Positions 1-10,970 of a DNA stretch of 64,000 bases are shown in pieces. The translations under genes and the position numbers were made by a program. Source of the DNA: Pelobates cultripes (Eukaryota; Chordata; Amphibia; Anura; Pelobatidae); contig OW240915.1 of NCBI GenBank assembly GCA_933207985.1, positions 276,112,477-276,176,476 on the forward strand, in the 5' to 3' direction. Position 1 is the first letter of the stretch. Every line of letters begins with the position of its first letter. Below the pieces are notes generated by a model. It searched no databases. It saw only the letters and a program-made list of their open reading frames with translations, and was not told the origin of the DNA.

Positions 1-485
1 ATAAAATAAGACCAGGAAGTGAATTACAATTAATTTGTTTCACTCATCTATTGAAAAGCAAAACTAGGTTTATTGAAATCTTATTTAAAAAGGAACACTG
101 CATTAATTTGGTCGCAGATCAAAATATAGTTAGATATATGAAGTATTATAATGCTCAACATGGTGTTGGAGTTACACAGTTATTGAAATAGTCATATTTG
201 ATCAAAATTAAACTAGTCTAGCCATACCTCTAAAAATGCAATATCCTATTTTTCTATAAAATGAGTGATTTTGAAAAGGATAAAAGTATTTTAAATAACG
301 ATTAAAAACACAAATGTCTGTTTAATAAACAAATAATTTACATATTTTGCATTACATTGTAGGATATAAATGTTTACACACAAAAGAAAAGTATGGCAAT
401 GGTCACGTTAATAAGATCTTAACCACTTCACTGCTGAGCCTCGTCTGAGCTTTGCCTCTGTCCAGGGCTGAAGAGGTTTAAATAT
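1..485. other. AT-rich sequence without a recognised gene
   Basis: No coding similarity or clear element is visible. The last 60 bases are more GC-rich and may be the edge of another decayed repeat, but I cannot bound it. Confidence 0.5.
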
Positions 486-2499
486 TTAACCCCTTCAGGA
501 CGGAGTCAATAGTACACGTTCTGATCAAAACAAAACGTAAACAAAAACTGGAATTTGCGCTATATGTCTGTTCACCCGTAATTCACCGCTGTCACATTAA
601 GTGCACCCACACTTATTATATATCATTTTGTTCAGGAGAAACAGGGCTTTAATTTATCATTAATTATTCATATATGGAACATCATTTATTATGAATAAAA
701 TGTAAAAAACTTTTAGAAAATAAGATTTTTTTTAAAATTGTATTTCCGTCTGACATTTTAGCTGTTAATGTCATAATACTGTTAGGTATTACTGCAAAAA
801 AATGCACATATTTGTAATCAGCGATGTCTCACGAGTACAACAGTAACCCCCATTAACAGGTTTTATGGCGTTTTGGAAAGTTACAGGGTCAAATATAGAA
901 CGTTCCATTTTCAAATTGAAATTTGCCACATTACTAATGTTACCTTTGAGACGGTGTGGTAGCCCAGGAATGAGAATTACCCCCATAATGGCATACCATG
1001 TGAAAAAGTAGACAACCCAAGGTATTGAACATGGGGTATGTTTAGTCTTTTTTAGTAGCCACTTAGTCACAAACACTGGCCAAAGGTAGCGTTCATATTT
1101 GTTTTTGTGTGAAAAAGGCAAAAAACTAATATTTGGCCAGTGTTTGTGACTAAGTGGCTACTACAAATGACTGGACATACCCCATTTACAATACCTTGGG
1201 TTTTCTACTTTTGCAAATGGTATGCCATCATGGGGGTAATTCTTATTCCTGGGCTACCATACGCTCTCCAAGGCAACATAACCAATATGGCAAATTTCAA
1301 TGTCAAAAAAATGAAATGCAAGCCTTATATGTGACTCTCTAACTTTCCAAAACACAATGAAACCTGTACATGGGGGGTATTGCTATTCTCGGGAGACTTT
1401 ACTAAACACAAATATTAGTGTTTTAAAACAGTAAAACATATTACAACAATAATATAGTCCATAAAAGTGCTGTTTGTTTGTAAAAATGCAAAAAACGTCA
1501 CGATTACTTAAAGTATCATCGTTGTAATACAATTTACCAGTTTGAAACACTAATATTTGAGTTCAGCGAAGTCTCCCGAGTAAAACAGTACCCCCTATGT
1601 ACAGGTTGTATGGTGTCTTGGAGAGTTACAAGGTCAAATATAGTGCTTGCGAATTAAATTCTCTGCACTTTCTCCCTGTGTTGTCAGGCATTTCAATCAA
1701 ATTTTAATTAATCAAATCACATAATTATGTTAAAAGATTACTTAAATATACACGTAGAATTTTAATATATATGCATTTATAGGTATTTAAATTCTACGTG
1801 TATACTAATGTAATCTTTTATGTAATTATATGTATTTATCTATATATATATATTTGCAGTTATTTGTATTTTATATATAGATAGATATATATAGAATGTC
1901 ATTCTAAGTGTATTTTGTTACCAATATATACATATAAATAACAAAATACAGTTAGAATGAAATTACATATGAATATATAATTTTAATAAAATTTTGTTTC
2001 AATATTTTATTTATTTTATTATTTTATTTATTTATTAATGTAATTATACGTATATATATATATAATATATGTGTATATATCTATTATATATATAATATAT
2101 ATACATATTATATATATGTAACGGCATTCTAAGTGTATTTTAATACTAATATATACTAATATTAGTATTAAAATACACAACGTATGACGTTATATATATA
2201 TATATATAATATGTATATATATTATATATATAATATATATACATATATTATATATATATATATATAAATGTATTTATTTATTTTTTCATTTCCCACCAGC
2301 AGGAGGACTGTCTGATATTTCAGACAGTGCCCCTGCTGGCAGATCCTCAGCCAGCTATAGGGGGCCATGTGATTGCTCTTTGAGAGCGATCACATGACCC
2401 CCGGGGGCCTCATTCACTGGAGGAGGGCTGCCTGGGCGGTCAGGCAGCCCTCCAGAAGAGGATCGCAGCGGAGGTAAGTCCACGGCGTTAAGGGGTTAA
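486..2499. mobile_element. 2-kb TTAA-flanked, piggyBac-like nonautonomous element (copy 1)
   Basis: The element starts TTAACCCCTTCAGGACGGAG and ends GCGTTAAGGGGTTAA, so both ends show a TTAA site next to CCCCTT/AAGGGG; this fits the TTAA target preference and C-rich tips of piggyBac-type elements. Inside, a segment at about 789-1130 (minus) is repeated in inverted orientation at 1133-1430 (plus), with a third partial inverted copy at 1550-1645. Three AT-rich hairpins follow (about 1730-1822, 1890-1960, 2123-2195), then a GC-rich right end with complementary GTGATCGCTCT-like arms near 2370-2395. Short open frames in both arms look alike because the DNA is repeated; no transposase is visible. 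A related copy lies at 55560-57066. Confidence 0.75.
1730..2270. repeat. Cluster of AT-rich hairpins and (TA)n inside the TTAA element
   Basis: Three successive imperfect palindromes are separated by TA dinucleotide runs. The first pairs ACGTAGAATTT with AAATTCTACGT, the second pairs TTCTAAGTGTATTTTGTTA with its complement, and the third pairs TTCTAAGTGTATTTTAATAC with its complement. The second copy of the element at 56.5-56.9 kb keeps comparable hairpins, so they belong to the element. Confidence 0.7.
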
Positions 2500-2747
2500 T
2501 GTTGTCTTGTAAAACAAAATTTTTGTATATTTTGTTCTTTGAGGTATACTCATATTTTAATCTATAAAAGTATGCAAAATATGTTGTGCAAAAATTAGAC
2601 CATCTAGAATGAGAAAAAATGGAAACTACTAAAATGCAGTTGCATAACAGGATGGCAATTAATTGTAAAAATGACCAATATTATTTATTTGAAAGTATAC
2701 ACTTAGCTTTATTTTCCACATTTCACGATTCTTAAACAACACATCTT

Positions 2748-3010
2748 TTAACCCCTTCACTCCTACAATTGTGTAGACACATTTTTACCTTCATTTACTT
2801 TGAAAAACTAAATTTAGTCCATAAAGCTTAATCAACAGGAATACATTTCTCTGTCAGGAACCATTTGATTTCCATGAATGTGCCCCTTCCAAACAGTAAC
2901 TCAAGTTTAAGTGGCTCATACCATTCCTGTAATCAGGGAGGGGAGGAGTGAATGAGCTCTCTCATTTCACTGTTATCATTACATTAGCATTCCAGTGATT
3001 AATGAAGATT
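2748..3010. mobile_element. Left end of a TTAA MITE, right end not found
   Basis: TTAACCCCTTCACTCC matches the terminal style of the other TTAA elements here. No matching AAGGGGTTAA end is seen downstream, so this is a truncated or diverged copy and the right boundary is only a guess. Confidence 0.4.
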
Positions 3011-3373
3011 GATATTTCAGTTTTCTAATGCTTTTCTTTTGTTTTTTTTGTTTGTTTTTTAGAAATGTTTAATACAACTGCACTTACCACACGTGGGCAT
3101 AATGTTCAAATGCAGACATCCTTTTTGCCTCATGCTGCTATTTTCAGTATGTCATAACTTCCGGAATGGTGGTTCGCGGGAGGTAGAGGAGGCAAACCAG
3201 TGATGCTAGTTACATCACTGGTGTTGCAGGTCAGCCAGGCATGAATACACACTAGGCTTCCTGCCAAGTAAGCCAAACTATTTTTGTCACACCTACTGTA
3301 TGTGAAAAACAATGTATATTTGCTTTTTTACTAAAACGTAAGAATCCTGTGTGAAAAATTTTAGGATAAGGCT

Positions 3374-3502
3374 TACTGTTTACAGTATAAAGTCCAGTGG
3401 ACTGCCAGATGGGTCATACTGTTTACAGTATAAAGTCCAGTGGACTGCCAGCTGGGTCATACTGTTTACAGTATAAAGTCCAATGGACTGCCAGCTGGGT
3501 CA
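3374..3502 (+). repeat. Three tandem 43-bp repeats
   Basis: Three nearly identical units start at 3374, 3417 and 3460. Each contains TACTGTTTACAGTA, a near-palindrome with TACTGT/ACAGTA arms, followed by AAAGTCCAGTGGACTGCCAG, which itself contains the self-complementary TCCAGTGGA-like core. Only a few bases differ between units, so the duplication is recent. Confidence 0.9.
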
Positions 3503-5510
3503 ATGGACCGCTCAGAATGACCCCTTCTCGCCTCTGACCGGGAGGGAGCATTTGCCGAGCACTGCTCAGGGTGATCTCTACAGCTCCCTAACGGCCCATG
3601 CTGCGTGGGGTTGGAGGCTGCAATGGAGGTAGCCCTAACTCTGCAATTAGCGCAATCATTTCAAATTACATTTGTTTGCAATTAACAAATTTAATTTAAA
3701 TACTTATAACTGTGTACACATGTTTGTAGTGTATGGGTGCAGACCCTGGCAATCATGTATACACGAGTGTTGACATGAATAATTAGGTGTCATATGAAGA
3801 CTTTCTACCATGGCTGGGAACTAGAACTCCCCCTTTCCTCATTTTAATATCACTGACTAATCAGTTACCTGTTCTATAGCACTGCTGTGCAGTTGGCCCA
3901 TTGTAAAACTTTACATCTCCAGGGACTAGGTTATAAACCTTGTCATTTTACAAATTACTACAGTAATGCAGCCACAAATATTTTGCCATATGTCCTGCCC
4001 TACTAACCCAATTCTTCCCAACAGAGCAAAATATACCCATTTTCTTTTTTTACAATTTTTTTTTCTGCCTAGTTTTTCCAAGAATTCCTCTTTCATGTTC
4101 AAGATGATGTAATTTTATGAGATTATACTCTTCATTATTTGTTGATAAAAGAAAATGTAAAAAAATATTTAAAATGTTTTTTTTTCTAAATGCACACATA
4201 AGCCAAAAGGTATTTGAATGATAGATGTGTAAGAATACTTTTTTGTGATCCATAGTGTACAGCAAGGCGAGAGTGCAAAATAGAATACAAAATAGGAAGA
4301 ATACAAAAAAGGAAGGAAATGCATGATGGAAAAACTGACATTTTTAAAAGCACTTCCAGTGGCATATAAAATAACCAAAACAACCTTAATTTCTCCTTCA
4401 AAAATTAAAATGCAATTCTACCAGGTCAAAGGTGGCATAAATAATTTATGAAAGGAGCAAGCAAACTTACTAAAAAATAAGCTCCATCCTCCCGTATATT
4501 AGAAGTAATAAAAAAGGGTCCTCTAAGGAAAAAGTTAAAAACTTAATGGAATTTGTTTGCTGTACCACAAATCTATCATAAATGAGCTGTGACACTTATG
4601 TGCTTGTGCTTCCAATACAATTCTTAAATTTAGATATGTATAGATGCATAACTAAACAGAGAGATGCACAGCATACATAGTCTGGTAAATAAGTGGTCAC
4701 ACTTAGATTACTTTTCATTGGCTAATTCTTCTTCAATAATGTGTGTAGATTCTATACCATTAACATGTAAAAATGAAAAATATATTGATTGTAGAACAAT
4801 TTTTTTATTGATTGTATTAAAAAAATTGATATAATAAATATATATGTTTGTGTGTTTTCTGTTGTATGTGCTTCATGAATTAGAATTAGGGGAAAAAACA
4901 ACACAATTATGTTTGAGGGTTTTTAGCAGTGCTAAATGCAAATTTAGTTAGTGTTCTGTTTTATTTGTTTTTTTTTTCTATGTAATCTGCTACAATGGAC
5001 AATTGTCAGGACTGTTGCCACTGGCATTGCCAGTTTTTATTGGATCTATAATTGCCAGGACGTATTGATAGGTTCCTTACCTGATCTTTTGGTCCAATTA
5101 TCTTGTTTTATGACAACTTTGTTTATTTTTCCACCTTGTTTTTGTTATAAGGCTACTACATACTGAATACTGTTTTTTTTAAAAACTTTTGGCATTGTTT
5201 GATGGATTTGTAAAAATTATTTAGTTCCCATGTACTTTTGCTTTGTGAAGTCTCTGGGTCCATTGAATATTGGCTTGTTAATATAATTTGCATGATACCC
5301 TTATACAAATTGTAATCAGTTCCACTTAATATGTCTAGTTACTATCCGCATTGAGTTACAAGTTTGTTAGATATATATGGATATATGACAGCATTCTTAC
5401 GCTGACAATTTCATATGTGTGTCTCCTAATTTTACTGTGGATTGTCTGCTTTTAAACTTTTCTTAATGCATGTGTACCATTTTAGAAATGTATCTGATAG
5501 ACATGTTCAA
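3503..5510. other. No gene recognised
   Basis: Mostly AT-rich DNA. Short open frames near 4050-4400 and 4951-5166 have low-complexity, hydrophobic translations and no recognisable domain. A GC-richer patch at 3520-3640 could be a repeat remnant. Confidence 0.5.
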
Positions 5511-5513
5511 CAT

Positions 5514-5640
5514 GTTTACATTCGGATGAAATATGGACATTTGGATGCTTCCGAATGTCCGAAGTTCCGAATTGCCGAAGTCCCGAATTTCTGAAGTGCC
5601 GAACTGAACCGAATGCCATTGGTCCAAATTGCAGAAGCAA
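5514..5640. repeat. CCGAA-rich interspersed repeat fragment
   Basis: The motif CCGAA recurs with short variable spacing (for example TTCCGAATGTCCGAAGTTCC). Similar CCGAA/TTCGG-containing sequence occurs at 36.2-36.4 kb and 46.55-46.68 kb, which suggests one interspersed family. Confidence 0.45.
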
Positions 5641-7324
5641 ACAAATTATTTTTCTTACCTGAATTTCCGAACATGCTTAACTGATTGCAATACATGTTAC
5701 AGATTGATGTCTGCCTTCTGTCTTCCTTCGTTCCTGTCCTAATTATGTTCTTGTGGTATACTACGTTTTGTGTTTCCCAAAAAGTTAATTGTGCCAACCT
5801 GAACTGGAATTATGTTATGCATTTTCATCAGGCACTATTTATTTAGCTATTAGGCCACACTTACCACTGTCCTGGTCCTTTAGGGTCCTTGCAATACCAT
5901 GGATGTCTTGTTTCTGAATCAGAGATAGACAGACAGGCAAACAGTGTATGTGACAGATAGCTGGACAGAAAGATGGAGATATAGATCAAATGAGAGATGG
6001 CATAGGAAACAGTGTGAATTGTGTATGAAAAGTAGTTTGGAAAGTGGCCAAGTATTAAAAGTGGAGCGGTCATCGTGGAACCCTGTAGAATAAGCCGGAA
6101 CATGCATTGGTGACTTCACCATTTTACCATGTTTGTACAACTTTTCAAAAGAAACAGAGCAGACCCACACCAATGTTTTAGGTTACCTCAAAGAAAAAAA
6201 GCATGACAATTAACCATGACATTACTAATGAATTTGTACTCTGCCTAATGATGACACTTACTGATCTCATACCACAAATCCACCACATTTGAAAGTGAAA
6301 TTATTACTAGTAAAGAAAAATATAAAGTTGCAGGTCCTGAGCACTGCCTGCACGTAAAAGAGAAACAAGCTTAATTCCAAGCATAATACATGTTGCAGGT
6401 CTCCCCAATTAAAATGTCTCTTACATCTATCAAAGCTTTTAAAGAACGCAATTAACCAATTTATTTGAAAAAACAAATCACCTAGAATCTAATTCAGAGA
6501 GAAGTATAAAAAGTCCAAAGTTAATGTAGGAATTCCTAATGTAAACAAGAATTAACAGGCTATAGTGTTACACCTAAATGACTGAATATTTCATTTAAAG
6601 TAGTTCTGGTTCAGTACACAATTTAAAATTTCACATCTTTCAAATTATATATTTAAAAAAAAAAAGTATATATTGTCAAGATACACAAAATACATTCTTT
6701 GGAGTAGGAACACATTTTCACAATAAAAAAACAAAAAAACAAAAAAACCTTATACAAATTACAAAGTAGGTTCTGTGTTGGTTGAGGTTTGACTCCAATT
6801 CTGACCTATTTATTAATTCTGGCCACAGCATTGGAGGCTCATGAAGTTTACCAATACAGGAGCTCTAGACTCTACCATTAGAATTTGACTGTTGCCCCCC
6901 TGGCTTCTTGGGTTCTGCCTATTTCATAATTTAGTTAACATAATTACTCCTGATTGTTTACATTTCCAATATGTCTAGGTTTTAGAAATTATAAAACAAA
7001 TATTGCACGGAGTAAATTATGGTTTTAAGGCTAACACTTTGCAGAATTGAGCACGCAGAGATTACCATTTTGATAGTAGTCACATAATCCCAAACTGCTG
7101 TGCAAAAAGTATATATTTGTAGAAAGTACATTCCATAGGCTATTTAACTAAGAGCAGATGACAGTTTTCGTTTAACCATTTTATCATGAACCTCTGTAAA
7201 AATATTTTTTGTGTTTTTCACACCTGTTTTTATTTTGGGAAAATGTATGTGCCACATGTGCTCCAGTATTGTAAATTTACCATATTTGTATTCTGCTACT
7301 GTTCTTGAGTACAATGATACCTCC
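5641..7324. other. No gene recognised; small A-rich repeat at 6726-6748
   Basis: No coding or transposon similarity was identified. A short (AAAAAAAC)n-like run lies at about 6726-6748. Confidence 0.5.
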
Positions 7325-7520
7325 CATATATACCTTTACCCCTAATCCTATTCCTAATCTTGCCCCTAATTGAAGCTCTAATCCAGACTTTAATCTAACC
7401 CTTAGCACAAACCATAAACCTACCCATAATCCTTTTTTCAATCCTACCCATAATGCAACCCATAATCATACCCATTATTTTACCAATAATTCTACCCATA
7501 ATCACACCCTAGTCCTACCT
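7325..7520. repeat. Degenerate CCYATAATC / CCTAATC repeat tract
   Basis: Words such as CCTAATC, CCCATAATC and ACCCATAAT recur at roughly 9-12 base intervals with frequent single-base changes across about 190 bases. The tract has no open frame and looks like a decayed minisatellite. Confidence 0.75.
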
Positions 7521-7564
7521 CAGTACTGACATCAGCAGTGATCTTGCTCTCACTGTGGGTCTCA

Positions 7565-7852
7565 TTCATTGCTGTGGTAGACTCACAATCCCTGTGGCTG
7601 AGCACAAACCATCATTTTGAGCACAGCTCAAAGCTCATCTGTCAGTTTGGTGTCACTAATTGTGGCCTCAGAGGATAGAGGGGAACTTCAGGGATCAAAA
7701 GATACCTGGGACTCCCTGTTTTAAGCTGGAGACAGGTTCAGAATTACTGTGGCTAAGTGTGATCAATAAGTCGTGTTCTTTAAATGCAGCATTCACTTTG
7801 AGCACTGCACATAGCTCATCCATCAGTCTGGGGACACTAACTGGGGCTTCAG
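7565..7852 (+). repeat. Diverged direct duplication of a ~110-base segment
   Basis: A segment at about 7580-7672 is repeated at about 7745-7852. Both contain a TTTGAGCAC motif followed by AGCTCATC, CATCTGTCAG/CATCAGTCTG, CACTAAYTG and GGCYTCAG in the same order. The copies are visibly diverged, so this is an old tandem duplication or a repeat with internal repetition. The 70-residue frame over part of it is not recognisable. Confidence 0.6.
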
Positions 7853-8635
7853 CTTACTGTGGGAAGCCTTAGGTTTCCGCTGATCCTGGACCTCTTTGAT
7901 ATCAACAGGGATTTAAACCTGGTGGAACTTTTAATGCAAGATGGTCTACGATGTCACCGATGTTAAAGCCCTGCATGACAGCATAGACCTTTATCTGGTT
8001 AAGGGATAAAAGAGATTTGACTGCACACCCTGGTGATGTTACCAAGTAACAGGAAAAAAAGAGAGAACAGTACACAAGCCTAGTAATTAGTGTGTCCAGG
8101 GTATGATGGCTAATACAAAATCAATGTAACATTAATATTGTGAGCAGATTAAGCATGTCTGAGAGGTATGTACCCAGAAATTGGCTTTTTTTTTTTAAAT
8201 GCCACAAAATTCTGGCAATTCATTGTTTAACTTTTCAGCAGTCTAAGCCATCAATAATCGATGGGTACTAAACTTCTACACTAATCATGACTAATAGTGA
8301 GGAATTTTCTCTGTCAGGAATTTTCCCTTGCCATGGTCTTTTGTGACAATTTGCAACTCTCTTTATTTCTCCTTGTTCCCAAACCATATGGTGAGTAGCC
8401 ACAATGAACGAGACAAAGACAAAGTAAAGTTCAAAGTGACTTCTGATGTTTAATGGGCTCTGTAACAGGTAATATACAGCAGGAAACAGGGGTGGTGGTT
8501 ACAAGCATTATCCAATCCTAATAAATCATCTATCTTATCTTAATATCTTAACCTATAGCAAGCTTGCAGGTGTATCTTTATGCTCAGGCCTTGTACAAAG
8601 CTAAGTTTCACTATAACTACGCACTTCAAACTAAT
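7853..8635. other. No gene recognised
   Basis: No coding similarity or bounded element was seen; the stretch ends at the 3' tail of the minus-strand LINE. Confidence 0.5.
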
Positions 8636-9520
8636 ATTTATTTATTTATAAAATATTTTACCAGGAAAGATACATTGAGATTTCTCTCGTTTTCAAGTAT
8701 GTGCTGGGTCCACAAATCATTGCATTGTTACATTAGGTACAACAAAATACAAAAACATTATTAATACACAATGTATACAAAATTTAACATAGAACAGGCA
8801 GGAAATATATAATCAACCATGACATGTGCATTCTGTTTTGAGGTATGTAGAGAGGGATCTCTTAAATGACTTTAGGCTTAGGGAAGATTTTAAATTGTGC
8901 GGGAGGTCGTTCCACAATTGCGGTGCTCTGTAGGAGAAGGAGGATCGGGCGCTTTCTTTTTGTATTGAGGTAGACTAAGTAAAGTGCTTGTACTGGATCG
9001 GAGCTTATAGAAAGTGGGAACAGCTGGGGAAAGCATTTTGTTCAGGTAGGGTGGGAGTTTCCCAGAAAAGCTCTTAAAAACAAGGCTGGAAAGATGAAGG
9101 GTGTGTCTGGATTCCAGCGATAGCCAGTTTAGTTCCTTTAGCATGTCACAATGATGGGTCCTGTAATTACATTGTAGCACAAATCGGCAGAACGAGTTAT
9201 ACAATGTGTTGAGTTTATTAATGTGGGATTGCGATGCAGACGCATATACTACATCCCCATAATCAATGATTGGCATCAGCATTTGCTGTACAATCTTTTC
9301 CTTTACTGTAGGTCTTAGGCAGGCTTTGTTTCTGTACAGGGCACCTAATTTTGGATAAAGTTTAGATGCAAGCTTTTCTATGTGCAGGCCAAAAGATAGA
9401 TTGGGGTCTAATATCACACCCAAGTATTTGAAAGAGTGGACTGCGGTCAGTGTGCCATTTGAATTTGTTTTGATGGATAGGTGGGGATTGTGTAATTTGT
9501 GTAATTTAGGTACTGTTCCA
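8636..9520 (-). mobile_element. 5'-truncated LINE (jockey-superfamily, CR1/L2/Rex-like), 3' end
   Basis: The element runs on the minus strand and keeps only the C-terminal part of its polymerase ORF, a short 3' UTR and a tail of ATAAATAAATAA-type units ending near 8636. The simple-repeat tail rather than a long poly(A) is typical of CR1/L2-like non-LTR elements. Upstream of about 9520 the similarity stops, which is the usual 5' truncation after incomplete reverse transcription. Confidence 0.8.
8813..9510 (-). pseudogene. LINE reverse transcriptase C-terminal fragment, frameshifted
   Basis: The translation contains the family motifs SFKYLGVILD, YPKLGALYRNKACL, IDYGDVVYA, YRTHHCD, LNWLSLESRH and GKLPPYL, which follow the catalytic RT domain in many fish and frog non-LTR elements. 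In the main frame the protein stops near 8890, but the expected C-terminal motif RAPQLWNDLP and the terminal stop (8813-8815) continue in another frame. A small indel at about 8935-8960 therefore broke the ORF. The catalytic RT core and endonuclease are absent, so it is not active. The clade (CR1, L2 or Rex) is uncertain. Confidence 0.85.
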
Positions 9521-9646
9521 AAGTATGCATACGCAATTAGAATTTAATATATTTACCACGCAGTTCTAAATTACACGTTACTATGCAGTTATGATCAAAA
9601 GGAGAAAAACAGGAAATAAGGCCAACAGCAGAAACATACAGGATAT

Positions 9647-9735
9647 ATTGTTTTGTGGACCCAGGACATACTTGATGAGAGAAATCTCAATGTATCTTTC
9701 CTGGTCAAATATTTTATAAATAAATAAATAACTCC
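9647..9735 (+). mobile_element. Isolated LINE 3' tail, opposite orientation
   Basis: About 90 bases match the last 90 bases of the minus-strand LINE at 8636-8725, including GAGAAATCTCAATG, TTTCCTGGT and ATTTTATAAATAAATAAAT, but on the plus strand. It is a very short 5'-truncated insertion of the same family. Confidence 0.85.
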
Positions 9736-10884
9736 TGTTCCACAATGTTCTACAGCTCTTGTCTAGAGGTATATTCACTAACCATTGTAAATAGATAAAG
9801 TACATTATTTCAAATAGCTGACATGTTCCAAGTTAGTCAGTTTTAAACAGACTGAGCATCCGGTCATCTGTAGCTTGAGTCTTGGATAAAAATAGGCAGT
9901 GTGTGTTATTCCCAACAATGACAGGGCATGGTTGCTCTTTCGTAAATCCTTATTATAAAATAGATTTGATTTCTTTCTATTGTAATAAAAGCTGGTTGGG
10001 GGAAAGGCGCTGCCCCAACAGTCCCTATAGACCAACCTTCACTGAGCCAGAGTACTTCTAATCTCTTCTAATCTTAGTGTTTGACCTCTTAATGACCACT
10101 TGTTACACTTTCTGTTGTTATAAGCTGGTTCATTAAAAGGTTATTCCAATGTCCATAACCACTTCTGCTTTTTAAAGTGGTTGTGGAGAAAGGAATCTGT
10201 ATGTTCAGTGTTTCTGTTTAAAACACTGCAAATCCAGGGATATTTTTACCTTTGTGCCAGAGTCTAGTTACACCACTGGTACATGCAATTTTGACAGCCT
10301 AGAAATCTGTATGGACTGATAAAACAAAATCAAAAAAAGCACATGATCCATTCACTGCAATTTAATTAATAGTAATAGTAATAGTAAACAGTACATTATA
10401 ATCATTTTTATTAGGTACATCATCAATAAAACAAGGGGGGTTGTTTTAAAATGCAGACATATGTTATTCTGGGTGCTAAATAGTAAACTTTCTATTGGTT
10501 TTCATGGTAATTGTTCCTAATTAACACTGTGCCCAGAAGAGCAATTGTTTTGCTCTAATAAATCTACCTCATAGCATGGATACTATATGAAATAAAACTT
10601 GCAGAAGACTTTGTGCAAAATCTGTTGTAGTCACAACAAATATACACCCCTGGGTGTTTGGGATTAAGACCCCTTGCATGGGGCATATGCATATAAGCCG
10701 CGTGTGGCTCAAAAAAGGGTTGTTGTACTCCCAGAACTGTGTCTCATCCAGTTACAGGGGGAATGGCTGTCTGCCTATTCTAAGGGTTCCTGAGGGGCTG
10801 GAGAGAGGTAATAGCGGAGGTAACCAGTCGGGTTCCCCGTGGTCCACTACAACTGGTATTTTATCTGTTTTTTACATCTACATC
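9736..10884. other. No gene recognised; GC-richer patch at 10640-10860
   Basis: The first part is AT-rich with no recognised feature. The patch at 10640-10860 (with a 95-residue plus-strand frame) has a different composition and may be a retroelement or LTR remnant, but I see no diagnostic motif. Confidence 0.45.
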
Positions 10885-10962
10885 ACTAGACTAAATTCAT
10901 TTAAAAATTATTTTGGTCCAATAAAAAAGTATTCAAGATAAGAATTGTATCTGTTTTATATA
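10885..10962 (+). repeat. Interspersed repeat with GTCCAATAAAAAAG core (copy 1)
   Basis: The string GGTCCAATAAAAAAGTATTC and the following AAGATA..AATTGTATCTG are shared with 50930-51003. The AATAAA signal and position suggest a retroelement 3' end, but the family is not identified. Confidence 0.6.
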
Positions 10963-10970
10963 TATATACA

